From positions 1 to 36,695 of the forward strand of contig JAIBEZ010000066.1 in the NCBI GenBank assembly GCA_019459485.1: 36,695 nt of DNA. The letters run 5' to 3'. Below the pieces are notes generated by a model, which ran no database searches, was not told the DNA's origin, and saw nothing but the letters and a program-made list of their open reading frames with translations. The DNA comes from Prolixibacteraceae bacterium (lineage in GTDB: Bacteria > Bacteroidota > Bacteroidia > Bacteroidales > Prolixibacteraceae). Both the position numbers and the translations under genes were made by a program. Below are positions 28,921-36,695 of this stretch, in pieces (the first letter of the stretch is position 1; the number at the start of each line of letters is the position of its first letter).

Positions 28921-31900
28921 TTATTCCTGACTAAAGGCCGGAAGAGTAAAACTAAACGTACTTCCTTTCCCCAATTGACTTTTTACGTTGAAAGTTCCCT
29001 TGTTCTTCCCGACAAATTCTTTGCATAAAAGGAGTCCTAAACCTGAACCCTTTTCACCGTTGGTTCCGCTTTTTGTTTGGATGTTTTCAATGTCGAACAA
29101 GGTATCTATCTGTTCCTGAGCCATTCCTGTTCCGGAATCTGTCACCGATATTTCTATCACGTCGTGTTGCCTGCTGGCTTTAATGAGAATTGTTCCGCCG
29201 CCAGAGGTAAACTTAATTGCGTTGTTGGTCAAATTTCGAAGCGAAGTTTCAAGCAGGTGAATATCGGCATAGGCAAATAGCGAATCAGGAATCTGATAGT
29301 TAAATTTGATTCCTTTCGATTCGGCAATGTTCCGGTATAAATCCAGTTTATCAAGGATTAATTCTTTCAGATCGACTTTCGCCGGTTGATATTTGATGTT
29401 GCTTGTCTGGATTCCTGACCAGTTAAGCAAATTTTCAACCAGATCATATACTTGATTGGTAGTAGTATGCACTTGCCTGATCATTTCCAGCCTGTCAGAA
29501 TCAGATAATTCATGGTAATCGTTTAGAAGCAGGTCCTGAAATCCAAGAATGGTATTAAACGGACTTCGCAGATCGTGCGATATGATTGAAAAAAGCTTGT
29601 CTTTCGTAGCATTTAATGCCTTAAGCTGATCATTCTTATTTTGAATTTCGTTGGTTCGGTCAATGACTAATTTTTCCAGTTTTTCTCTCTGATTGTTTAA
29701 TAGTTTTATTCTCCAGTAAAAGGCTCCAAATGTTACTGCCAGAACAATCAGTCCCACCAGAATTCTAAACCAGATTGTCATCCACCATTCAGGAAGTATT
29801 CTTAGCTCAACAGATATTTCTTTTTTACCCCAATCACCATCTTCATATTTTGCCTTTACCCTGAAGGTGTATTTCCCGGGTTCCAGATTGGTATAATTGG
29901 CTTCCAGCTTTTGACCTGCATTTATCCAGTTCTTATCGAATCCATCCAGTTTGTATGCATAAGTAATTTTATCCGAATTGGTTAGATCAAGACCCTGATA
30001 ATGGAAACTTATAGAATTTTGCAGGTATTTCAATACAACATTATTTGCATGGCTGATGTGTTTGTCAATAATGTGGGAATCATTCAAAAAAGAAATGCTT
30101 TTGTTGAAGACCCTGAAGTCGGTAAAAATAAGTTTTGGTTGTTGCAATACTTCTATCAGGCTGTCAGGATTGAATAAATCAATTCCATCCTGACCTCCAA
30201 AAAAGATAGTATTCTGATCATCGATGAAACTGGATTGTCTGTTATATTCCGTTGAAATAAGCCCGTCGCTTTGATCAAAATTTATGAACTTGTCTGTGAG
30301 AGGATCAAGTTTTGAAATTCCGGAAGTTGTACTGACCCAAATATTATTTTTTCGATCGCTTATGATACTGACAATGTTTTTATTTATTAATCCATACGAA
30401 TGGCGTGTAAAGCTTTCGGTTTCAGGATTGTATTTGTTTAATCCTTCAGAAGTGGAAACCCAGATATTATGTTTTTGGTCTTCGTGAATTGAGCGAATTT
30501 CATTTCCGTTAATTGAAGTTGAATCGTTGGGAACCGAAACAAAAGTCTTGAAAATAAGTTCTCCGTTTTTTAGTAAATTAAGTCCATAAACAGTTGTAAC
30601 CCATAGGTTTCCTTTTGAATCGTTGAGTACCTGAAAGGCATAATCGTTACTCAAATGGTTGTTTTTCGAATTATAATGATGGAAGGTTTTGGTTTTGGTG
30701 TCGAAACGATCAACTCCCTTCCCATGCGTAACACACCAAATATCACCGTTGGCGTCTTCTGAAATCGATCGTATATCGTTATTCGCAATTGATGTTGTGT
30801 CGTTGGGATTATTTGTATAAGTATCGAAATTTTTACTTTTCGGATTAAATCGCTGAAGGCCACCCATATTGCTGCCAATCCACATTTGGTGTTTCGAATC
30901 CCTGAAAATCGAAAAAATAGTTCCGTTTCCCAGGCTTTTGCTGTCATTGTCCTTATGGATGTACCGGTCAGTTTTGTTTTCTTTCCAATAAAATATATCA
31001 ATTCCATTGTAATAATTTCCGATCCATAAATTTCCGTTCCTGTCATTCGAAATGGAGGTAATGTTATTTTCTGATGTTCTCCAGCCATTGGAGGACTGGC
31101 TGTTGAAATGTTTAAATTTATTATTGGACTTGGCGACACTAATTCCACCTATGGATTGGACTGTCCAGTAATTTCCCTGTTTATCTTCAAAAAATCGCCA
31201 TAAGTGTTTGCGTAACGATTTTGGATTATTCGGATCGTGGTAATAATTGTAAAAGTTTTCAGTTGAAGGATCAAAAAGCTTTAAGCCGCCTAAAGTAGAA
31301 ATCCAGATGTTTTTTCTGCTGTCGGTAAAGATGCTGAGCGGATAGTTTTCGAAATAGTACGGTGAGATGTAATGTTTGAAACTTTTAAGTTCAGGGTTGT
31401 ATGTGTCAACTCCACCGCCGTATGTAGCAATCCAGAGATTTCCGTTTACGAGTGCCAGGTCAACAATTTCGTTATTCGAAATCGATTGTTTGCTGTTGGG
31501 ATTGTTAAAATACGAGGTAAGTTGATTTTCCTTCTGATTAAAATAGAAAAGGCCTCCGTTATAAGAAGCGCCAATCCAGATATTATTCTGATCATCAAAA
31601 ACCAAAGCATTGATTTTGCCTTCCGTTAATTCCGTTACTTTTGAAAACAGGTTTTGTGAATTGTCTAATTTGTATATCGTATTCTGACTCGCAATATATA
31701 GTTGGCCTGATTTGTCTTCCGCAATTGCACTTATATACAAACCAGAAGCACCTCTTAAATTTGTTTCAGTAATAATTGGAGAGAAATTGTCAAGTTCAGG
31801 ATTGTATTTACAGAGTCCTCCATTGGTACATATCCATATATTTTTCCCGCGATCAACAAATAATTTGTCAATTTTACTGCCAGGAAGTGAGTTTGGGTCA

Positions 31901-32136
31901 TTTGCAACATGCAGATAAGTGGATATGGATTGTCCATCAAACCTTAATAAGCCTTGTACTGTACCAATCCAAAGATAGCCGACTGAATCCTGGGTAATTT
32001 CCATAAACTGGCTACTTGAAAACTTTTCAAATGCTTTTACAGGGCTGAATTCCAATTCTGGTTGTTGGGCAAATCCAACTCCTGCATGAATTAAAAAAAA
32101 TAGAAAGAATACCAACTTCACTTTTACACTTCTCAT
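28921..32136 (-). CDS. Reg_prop/Y_Y_Y sensor histidine kinase (non-hybrid)
   Basis: The 1071-residue protein has a signal peptide (1-23) and then a large periplasmic region with many Reg_prop propeller repeats (variants of GNLWIGT-x-x-GLxRF, about 30-690). A Y_Y_Y domain follows (about 700-780; YAYKLDGFDKNW, YTFRVKAKY). A single membrane helix lies at about 788-810 (IWFRILVGLIVLAVTFGAFYW). HisKA has His854 in SIISHDLRSPF, and HATPase (about 950-1068) has LTNNAIKF, DSGTGMA and GSGLGLLLC. It is the architecture of the Bacteroidota hybrid glycan sensors without the receiver and AraC output, so it needs a separate response regulator, not found nearby. A decayed copy of its tail lies just upstream. 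Confidence 0.9.
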   Translation of the reverse strand: MRSVKVKLVFFLFFLIHAGVGFAQQPELEFSPVKAFEKFSSSQFMEITQDSVGYLWIGTVQGLLRFDGQSISTYLHVANDPNSLPGSKIDKLFVDRGKNIWICTNGGLCKYNPELDNFSPIITETNLRGASGLYISAIAEDKSGQLYIASQNTIYKLDNSQNLFSKVTELTEGKINALVFDDQNNIWIGASYNGGLFYFNQKENQLTSYFNNPNSKQSISNNEIVDLALVNGNLWIATYGGGVDTYNPELKSFKHYISPYYFENYPLSIFTDSRKNIWISTLGGLKLFDPSTENFYNYYHDPNNPKSLRKHLWRFFEDKQGNYWTVQSIGGISVAKSNNKFKHFNSQSSNGWRTSENNITSISNDRNGNLWIGNYYNGIDIFYWKENKTDRYIHKDNDSKSLGNGTIFSIFRDSKHQMWIGSNMGGLQRFNPKSKNFDTYTNNPNDTTSIANNDIRSISEDANGDIWCVTHGKGVDRFDTKTKTFHHYNSKNNHLSNDYAFQVLNDSKGNLWVTTVYGLNLLKNGELIFKTFVSVPNDSTSINGNEIRSIHEDQKHNIWVSTSEGLNKYNPETESFTRHSYGLINKNIVSIISDRKNNIWVSTTSGISKLDPLTDKFINFDQSDGLISTEYNRQSSFIDDQNTIFFGGQDGIDLFNPDSLIEVLQQPKLIFTDFRVFNKSISFLNDSHIIDKHISHANNVVLKYLQNSISFHYQGLDLTNSDKITYAYKLDGFDKNWINAGQKLEANYTNLEPGKYTFRVKAKYEDGDWGKKEISVELRILPEWWMTIWFRILVGLIVLAVTFGAFYWRIKLLNNQREKLEKLVIDRTNEIQNKNDQLKALNATKDKLFSIISHDLRSPFNTILGFQDLLLNDYHELSDSDRLEMIRQVHTTTNQVYDLVENLLNWSGIQTSNIKYQPAKVDLKELILDKLDLYRNIAESKGIKFNYQIPDSLFAYADIHLLETSLRNLTNNAIKFTSGGGTILIKASRQHDVIEISVTDSGTGMAQEQIDTLFDIENIQTKSGTNGEKGSGLGLLLCKEFVGKNKGTFNVKSQLGKGSTFSFTLPAFSQE

Positions 32137-32277
32137 TCCGACTTATTTGCACTATGGGGTAATCTCTTGCTTTTGAGGCCGAAAGCTAATTAATATTTGC
32201 GAAAAATAATTGCTGATGAAATATATTCTAAATAAATTAAAGTCGAAACAGAATTTTGGAGGCCTTTTTTTTATGTT

Positions 32278-32424
32278 TCAACTGGTAGGGGAAGCTCGAA
32301 AAGTATAACTAAACGTACTTCCTTTCCCTGATTCACTTTCTGTGATGGTAGTTCCTTTGTCTTTCTCAATAAATTATTTACATAAGAAAATGTACTGAAC
32401 CTGTTCATACCAGGCTTATCGCCA
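32278..32424 (-). pseudogene. Decayed C-terminal remnant of a paralogous histidine kinase
   Basis: Read on the minus strand from about 32380 to the TGA at 32278-32280, this region translates as LCK-stop-FIEKDKGTTITESESGKG followed by STFSYTF. It aligns with the end of the intact kinase (LCKEFVGKNKGTFNVKSQLGKG, then STFSFTL). A TAA replaces the Glu codon after LCK, and upstream of that the frame is lost. A 22-base stretch at 32307-32328 is identical to 28950-28971 in the intact gene. It is the last trace of a second kinase once arranged in tandem. The rest of 32137-32567 shows no gene. Confidence 0.75.
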
Positions 32425-32567
32425 TCCAAATGATCACAGTAATCATTAATTATTTGTTAAAATGTCAGAGATTGGTTGGTAAGAGTGTTAAAAAGGGACA
32501 ATTAAAGTTGACATTTGTGCATAATGTCTGTTTGATTGGTTTTTCGTTGTCAAAAGGATAAATAAAT

Positions 32568-34127
32568 ATGGAATTTAAATGTAAAAAGGCAGGCAATGAA
32601 TGTTACGGTCTAAAAGAGCTTGAACTTCTTTTTGATGTCAGTCAGCGGCTTATTCAGAGCAAGGAACTGAAGAATGATTTGTCGGCAATACTCGAAATGC
32701 TTGTCAGATATCTGGATGCTGAGCGGAGTTTTCTGACCATTTTCAACCGTGAGTCAGAAAGTATTATGATTGAGGCTGCTTATGGCTACAGTGTCGCCCA
32801 GCAAGCCCGTGGCCGTTATAAATTAGGAGAAGGTATTATTGGCCGGGTGGTCGAAATGTCGCGCCCGGTGGTGATTGATAAAATATCGAAATCAAGTTTG
32901 TTTTTAAACCGTACTGGCCAGGAGTTGACCAAAGACGGGCAGGAGCTTACTTTTATATGTACGCCGATTATTGAGGAAGGAAAAGTTACCGGAACCCTCA
33001 GCATTGTGCGAATCTACAATCCTCATATTTCGTACGACGAAGATAATCAGTTGCTATCTATCATTGGATCAATGATTTCCAGAAGTGTGCGCAGCCGTCA
33101 GGAGCGCCTGGAAGAAATGGAAGTTTTGAAGCAGAAGAACCAGCAACTCCAACATCAGCTTGAGCAGGATTGCCGTCCGGGAAATATCGTCGGAAATTCG
33201 AGTAAAATGCGCGATGTTTATTCGTTGGTCAGCATGGTGGCCGAAACCAACTCAACCGTTCTTATTCGCGGCGAAAGCGGTATTGGGAAGGAATTGATTG
33301 CTGATGCCATCCATTTCTCGAGTCCGCGCGCAAAAAAAAGTTTCATCAAGGTGAACTGTTCTGCGTTGCCCGATACATTGATCGAAAGTGAATTGTTCGG
33401 TCACGAGAAAGGAGCTTTTACAGGCGCCGAAGCTCGTCGTAAAGGCCGGTTCGAGCTGGCCGACGGCGGAACTATATTTCTGGACGAAATTGGAGACATC
33501 CCCCTTTCTACACAGGTAAAGTTGCTGCGACTCATTCAGCAACGCGAGTTTGAACGTTTGGGCGGCACCGAAACCATCAAGATTGATGTGCGCATTATTT
33601 GCGCCACGAACCGAAACCTGGAGGAGATGATCCAGAACAATGAATTTCGCGAAGATTTATATTATCGGATCAATGTGTTCCCGATTTTTATGCCCCCATT
33701 GCGCGATCGCCGAAACGATATTCCTTCGCTGGTCGATCATTTTATCGAGAAATTCAATAAACGAAACAACTCAAAAATTATCCGCATTACTACTTCGGCT
33801 CTTAATATGCTGATGGTTTACCGCTGGCCGGGGAACATTCGTGAACTCGAAAATTGCATCGAACGCGCCTGTATTTTAAGCAAAGACAATGTGCTGCACA
33901 GCTACGACCTGCCGCCATCGCTGCAAACCGCCGATTCTACCAATACCAAGGCATCCGGAGGATTGACCTATACCGTTGAACAGGTTGAAAAGCAACTAAT
34001 TCGCGAAGCGTTGGTCAGCTCGAAAGGCAACATTGCCAAAGCTGCCGACGAGTTGAAAGTGACCGAAAGAATGCTGGGCATTCGGTTGAAAAAATACGAA
34101 ATCGACGCCTGGAGGTTTAAGGTTTAA
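32568..34127 (+). CDS. NifA-like sigma-54-dependent transcriptional activator (GAF-AAA+-Fis)
   Basis: The 519-residue protein has an N-terminal GAF domain (about 20-175; [32 protein letters not shown]) and a helical linker. The AAA+ domain (about 205-430) has Walker A GESGIGKE (235-242), the sigma-54 contact loop GAFTGA (282-287), Walker [12 protein letters not shown] (300-310) and arginine-finger region [11 protein letters not shown]. A Fis-type HTH ends it ([24 protein letters not shown]). GAF-AAA+-Fis order is that of NifA and relatives, which activate RpoN promoters in response to small molecules or redox state. No nitrogenase genes are in the window, so NifA itself is not claimed. Confidence 0.88.
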   Translation: MEFKCKKAGNECYGLKELELLFDVSQRLIQSKELKNDLSAILEMLVRYLDAERSFLTIFNRESESIMIEAAYGYSVAQQARGRYKLGEGIIGRVVEMSRPVVIDKISKSSLFLNRTGQELTKDGQELTFICTPIIEEGKVTGTLSIVRIYNPHISYDEDNQLLSIIGSMISRSVRSRQERLEEMEVLKQKNQQLQHQLEQDCRPGNIVGNSSKMRDVYSLVSMVAETNSTVLIRGESGIGKELIADAIHFSSPRAKKSFIKVNCSALPDTLIESELFGHEKGAFTGAEARRKGRFELADGGTIFLDEIGDIPLSTQVKLLRLIQQREFERLGGTETIKIDVRIICATNRNLEEMIQNNEFREDLYYRINVFPIFMPPLRDRRNDIPSLVDHFIEKFNKRNNSKIIRITTSALNMLMVYRWPGNIRELENCIERACILSKDNVLHSYDLPPSLQTADSTNTKASGGLTYTVEQVEKQLIREALVSSKGNIAKAADELKVTERMLGIRLKKYEIDAWRFKV

Positions 34128-34129
34128 AT

Positions 34130-34166
34130 ATTTACGATTGGACAATTTACAATTTACGATTTACCG
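34130..34166 (+). repeat. Degenerate ATTTACGATT/ACAATTTAC repeats
   Basis: Several short overlapping copies of TTTACGATT and ACAATTTAC follow the activator's stop codon. Runs of this composition are frequent in intergenic Bacteroidota DNA. No further function is visible. Confidence 0.4.
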
Positions 34167-34219
34167 GAAAGAAGCATCGAATTACTAAATTTCAACCCGT
34201 TCTTGTTCGCAGAGTATAA

Positions 34220-34310
34220 AAATCCTGAAAGGATTTAATCTTAATAACCGTCCCGAAACATCGGGACGGAAAGAAGGATGAAAGTGAAGTCGGGAACCCT
34301 AAAAGGGTTC
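34220..34310. repeat. Three-hairpin intergenic repeat (GGATT/GGGACGG/GGGTT type)
   Basis: Three hairpins lie in a row: AATCC…GGATT at about 34221-34236, a perfect 9-bp CCGTCCCGA/TCGGGACGG stem with AACA loop at 34248-34269, and AACCC…GGGTT at 34295-34309. This layout, in which AACCC-type stems flank a GC-rich palindrome, looks like a dispersed Bacteroidota repeat. It could also stop transcription from the activator gene. Confidence 0.6.
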
Positions 34311-34313
34311 AAT

Positions 34314-34348
34314 TTTGCTTTTAAGTAGATTCAAAATCCTTAGTTTTG
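34314..34348 (+). promoter_or_regulatory. Candidate promoter for the GNAT gene
   Basis: TTTG (34314-34317) and TAGTTTTG (34341-34348) match the -33 and -7 elements with 23 bases between, the same spacing as the GH42 promoter. The -7 box lies 16 bases before the start at 34365. Confidence 0.5.
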
Positions 34349-34364
34349 CGAAAATTATTTCTTT

Positions 34365-34832
34365 ATGGAACTGTCTATCCTACAAGTTGACCTTCACAAC
34401 GATTTGCATTGCGCGCAAGTCATCAAACTTCTGAACGATTACATGAACGACCCGATGGGGAACAATGCTCCGATGGACGAAAGTCTGGTTCCCAAAATTA
34501 TTGCAGGATTACAATCCTACGCTGGCTATCTCGGATTTTTTGTACTTTCAGGTGATCAATTTGCAGGTTTGGCCAATTGCAATCAAAACTTCTCCACGTT
34601 CAAGGCAAAACCGATCCTCAATATTCACGATTTTATTGTTGCTCCTGAATTCCGCACCATTGGTGCCGGTCATTTTCTGATGAAGGGAATTCTCGAATAT
34701 GCTTCCCAAAACGGATATTGCCGGGTTAACCTCGAAGTACGTGAAGACAATCACGCCGCAAAATCGCTCTATCAAAAAATGGGATTCTCGGAATGCGAAC
34801 CAAGGATGCACTTCTGGGAGAAGAATTTCTGA
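34365..34832 (+). CDS. GNAT family N-acetyltransferase
   Basis: The 155-residue protein has the acetyl-CoA-binding core EFRTIGAGHFLMKGILEYA (about 105-123) preceded by LNIHDFIVAPEFR. It has a C-terminal beta-bulge segment (VNLEVREDNHAAKSLYQKMGFSE). The length and motifs are those of a small stand-alone acetyltransferase. The acceptor substrate is unknown. It has its own promoter and stands apart from its neighbours. Confidence 0.85.
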   Translation: MELSILQVDLHNDLHCAQVIKLLNDYMNDPMGNNAPMDESLVPKIIAGLQSYAGYLGFFVLSGDQFAGLANCNQNFSTFKAKPILNIHDFIVAPEFRTIGAGHFLMKGILEYASQNGYCRVNLEVREDNHAAKSLYQKMGFSECEPRMHFWEKNF

Positions 34833-34895
34833 AGGTCATTTTATGGAGTGATTGTATGACTGAAATTCATACGATCAGCAAAGGTTTGACTAATT

Positions 34896-36222
34896 TTATT
34901 CTGTTGCAAGTTTGGTTTTTAGAAGTTCAGAAAATACCACCGATCTGCAAAAACCTTTTGTTTTTTTATTTAAGTCAACGGCATCTAAATATCCTTTGTT
35001 TTCAAGCTCTGTTAAATCCGTTCTTGCCGTTTGATTTGATATGTTGAATCTGTTTTCTATTTCCTTTACGCTGAATAAAATATCAGGTTCTTCATAAAGC
35101 CACTTTATAATCAGGGCTTGTCTTTCATTTATTCCTTTTATTTTCTGAAAATTAATTAGTTGTCTCTTTTCGTTTTTTTTTTTTCTGAATATATTCTTTT
35201 AAACTATCATAAGCCAGCTGCATTATTTTTATTTTGTATTGAATGAAATAGGTTAAATCATTACCGTCTATCTCGCTATAAATGAATGCCTGAGCATATT
35301 GAGTTTTGCTCTTTATTATTAATCGGGAAATGGACAAATATTCAGTCAGCCAATAGCCATTCTTCAATAAATACCAATAAAATAAAGCTCTTGCAGTACG
35401 GCCATTTCCATCAACAAATGGGTGGATGTACCCAATCATAAAATGGATAATACACCCCTTTACAATTGGATGAATGAATTGCTCAGCATCAGTATTGTTG
35501 AAAAAGTTGAATAATTCGTTCATCAAAATTGGCACTTCATTAAAATCAGGAGGAGTGTGAACGATCTATCCATCAACAACATCAACCACATTTACGTCGT
35601 TATTGTTTCTGTATGTTCCTTCATCGGTAGAATCATCTAATGTCTGATTGGTTATAAATTTATGTATTTCGAATAACCTGTCAAGAGTAATTGGCTCATT
35701 CTGGATATCTGAAATGTGCTTGATGGTCAGCTAATTATTTACGATCATTTGCTCCGACTTATTTCTCGGCCGGATGTTTTTCCTTAGCAATTCCTTTGCC
35801 GGTTTTCGTGTAGTTACAGCTCCTTCAATCTGGCTCGAAGCAATGGCTTCCTCCATAATTGAACTGATCAGGTATTTTTTTTATCCTCTTTCGGAACGAT
35901 GCTTTTAGCGCCCAGACTTCCACCAATATTTAAGTCAAACTCGTGTAATCCTTTCTGTATCTGATAGGTGAGATTGTAATTAAACTGATGTTTTTCGAAG
36001 CTTAACTTTTTTGCATTTAAAACCCTGCTCAGTTTTGTTAGTGTCCAAAGTATCTCGGGGCGAATGTTCATGGGAGTTTTTTGATACTTTATTTTATCCC
36101 AATACAGATAGTTCATTCATTTGGGCAACCACTCCATCAACGTCAACTGTCTTCCGTAATTTAACAGCCTCATTGTAGAACTCATCATCATACCATTTGG
36201 GTGCGCGCTCTATTTGTTTCAT
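34896..36222 (-). pseudogene. Fic family protein, broken by two amber codons and three frameshifts
   Basis: Three minus-strand frames reassemble one Fic protein. The N-terminus starts at 36222 (MKQIERAPKWYDD) and continues after a shift near 36115 with YLYWDKIKYQKTP. A second shift in an A run near 35876-35883 leads to EEAIASSQIEGAV. In-frame TAG codons follow VNN (near 35730) and DVVDG (near 35567). The intact Fic core HPFVDGNGRTAR is at 35389-35424. A third shift in an A run near 35175 leads to a winged-helix tail ending at 34896 (EIENRFNISNQTARTDLTEL). Fic proteins AMPylate targets, and SSQIEGA is the inhibitory-helix/substrate region. The A-run shifts could be sequencing errors; the two ambers are unlikely to be. 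Confidence 0.8.
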
Positions 36223-36695
36223 ATTCTGCTATAAACTCCTGACTAATACCTGAAAGAAGGATTGTAAGTTTAAAAAGAATTCCCAATATCTCCTGATTTG
36301 TCACAAATTTGGAAATATTAGGAGATTTATATAATTCGGGTGTCGCAATTTTCAATCGCGTTTTAATGTCCGGTATATTGATGAAATTGGGGTTTGTTCC
36401 CGAACATTCCAGTATTTCGTCGATGTACCGCGAGTTGAAAAAGAACCACAATGCCCCCGAAGCCTTTCATGCTGAAGTCCGTTTCATGAACCGCTTCATG
36501 AATTTTTGTTCCCTTGAAGTCGCCCCAATCCTCATTCCGACGGATTCAGAGCTTTCCCGGATGATTATTTTTGCGACCTTGTTGAAGGAATGGATCGAAC
36601 CCATTTTGTTTAGTGAGTCGGAAAACACCGCACCGGCAGCCATTCTCTGCCAGTCTTAACATTTAGTTTACATCTGCTTGTTCTGTTAATTGTCT
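36188..36695. other. Unresolved edge region with competing frames
   Basis: Bases 36188-36451 encode an 87-residue minus-strand frame (GALWFFFN-like at 36450, then FINIPDIKTRLKI). It continues upstream in the same frame to an ATG near 36642 apart from one TGA near 36470. Bases 36309-36659 also hold a 116-residue plus-strand frame. Neither resembles a family I recognise. The minus-strand reading overlaps the start of the Fic pseudogene and may itself be decayed. I see no clear gene here. Confidence 0.25.

Noticed and set aside
32568-34127. Naming the sigma-54 activator nifA
   Set aside because: The architecture fits, but no nif genes are in the window and other GAF-AAA+-Fis activators share it.
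1-36695. CRISPR array, tRNA or rRNA genes
   Set aside because: No regularly spaced repeats, cloverleaf with CCA-type end or ribosomal RNA sequence was seen while reading; a tRNAscan/Infernal run would be decisive.

Overview
The window looks like a chromosomal segment of a Bacteroidota bacterium, probably an environmental member of the Bacteroidales/Marinilabiliales side. The evidence is the end of a TonB-receptor-like barrel, Reg_prop/Y_Y_Y sensor kinases, a kinase-REC-AraC hybrid, DUF2007/DUF4056/DUF6132-type proteins, few Shine-Dalgarno sequences, and several upstream regions with the phylum's -7 element TAnnTTTG. No rRNA, tRNA, CRISPR array or intact insertion sequence was seen. Family names rest on motifs and remembered families; no database search was possible.

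Layout. 1-2106: end of an outer-membrane receptor, a PepSY-type membrane protein, then a DUF2007 protein and a TauE/SafE-type exporter on the minus strand. 2265-7121: a six-helix hybrid sensor with AraC output, a small secreted protein and two lipoproteins, one a likely gluzincin-type zinc protease. 7296-10427: an exported GH42 beta-galactosidase and a Tat-exported sugar isomerase/epimerase-like protein. 10443-11005: a DUF433/DUF5615 toxin-antitoxin-like pair.

11121-18122 is the most coherent block. It is a minus-strand run of eight thiol/sulfane-sulfur genes: two thioredoxins, two thioredoxin-fold proteins with altered active sites, a CoA-disulfide-reductase-like enzyme with three rhodanese domains, a single rhodanese, an SQR/NDH-2-like flavoprotein and DUF302. 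A Crp/Fnr regulator is divergent from it and a DUF6132-like membrane protein lies just beyond. The likely job is handling sulfide, polysulfide or persulfide and keeping thiols reduced under redox control.

18246-24034: a free-standing IS1595-type zinc-ribbon protein, an operon of tcdA, a methyltransferase and a 49-residue zinc ribbon, a NarL-type regulator, a Panacea (PanA) antitoxin with a RelE-like toxin and an apparent autoregulatory operator, cysK, and a half-length HemD-like protein. 24035-24778 has no gene but holds four REP-like palindromes and a chain of strong hairpins. 24779-34832: a GHL10/DUF187 hydrolase, a two-module GT2 glycosyltransferase, a DUF4056 protein, a 1071-residue Reg_prop sensor kinase with the decayed tail of a second copy beside it, a NifA-like sigma-54 activator and a GNAT acetyltransferase. 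34896-36222 is a Fic gene broken by two amber codons and three frameshifts. The last 470 bases could not be resolved.
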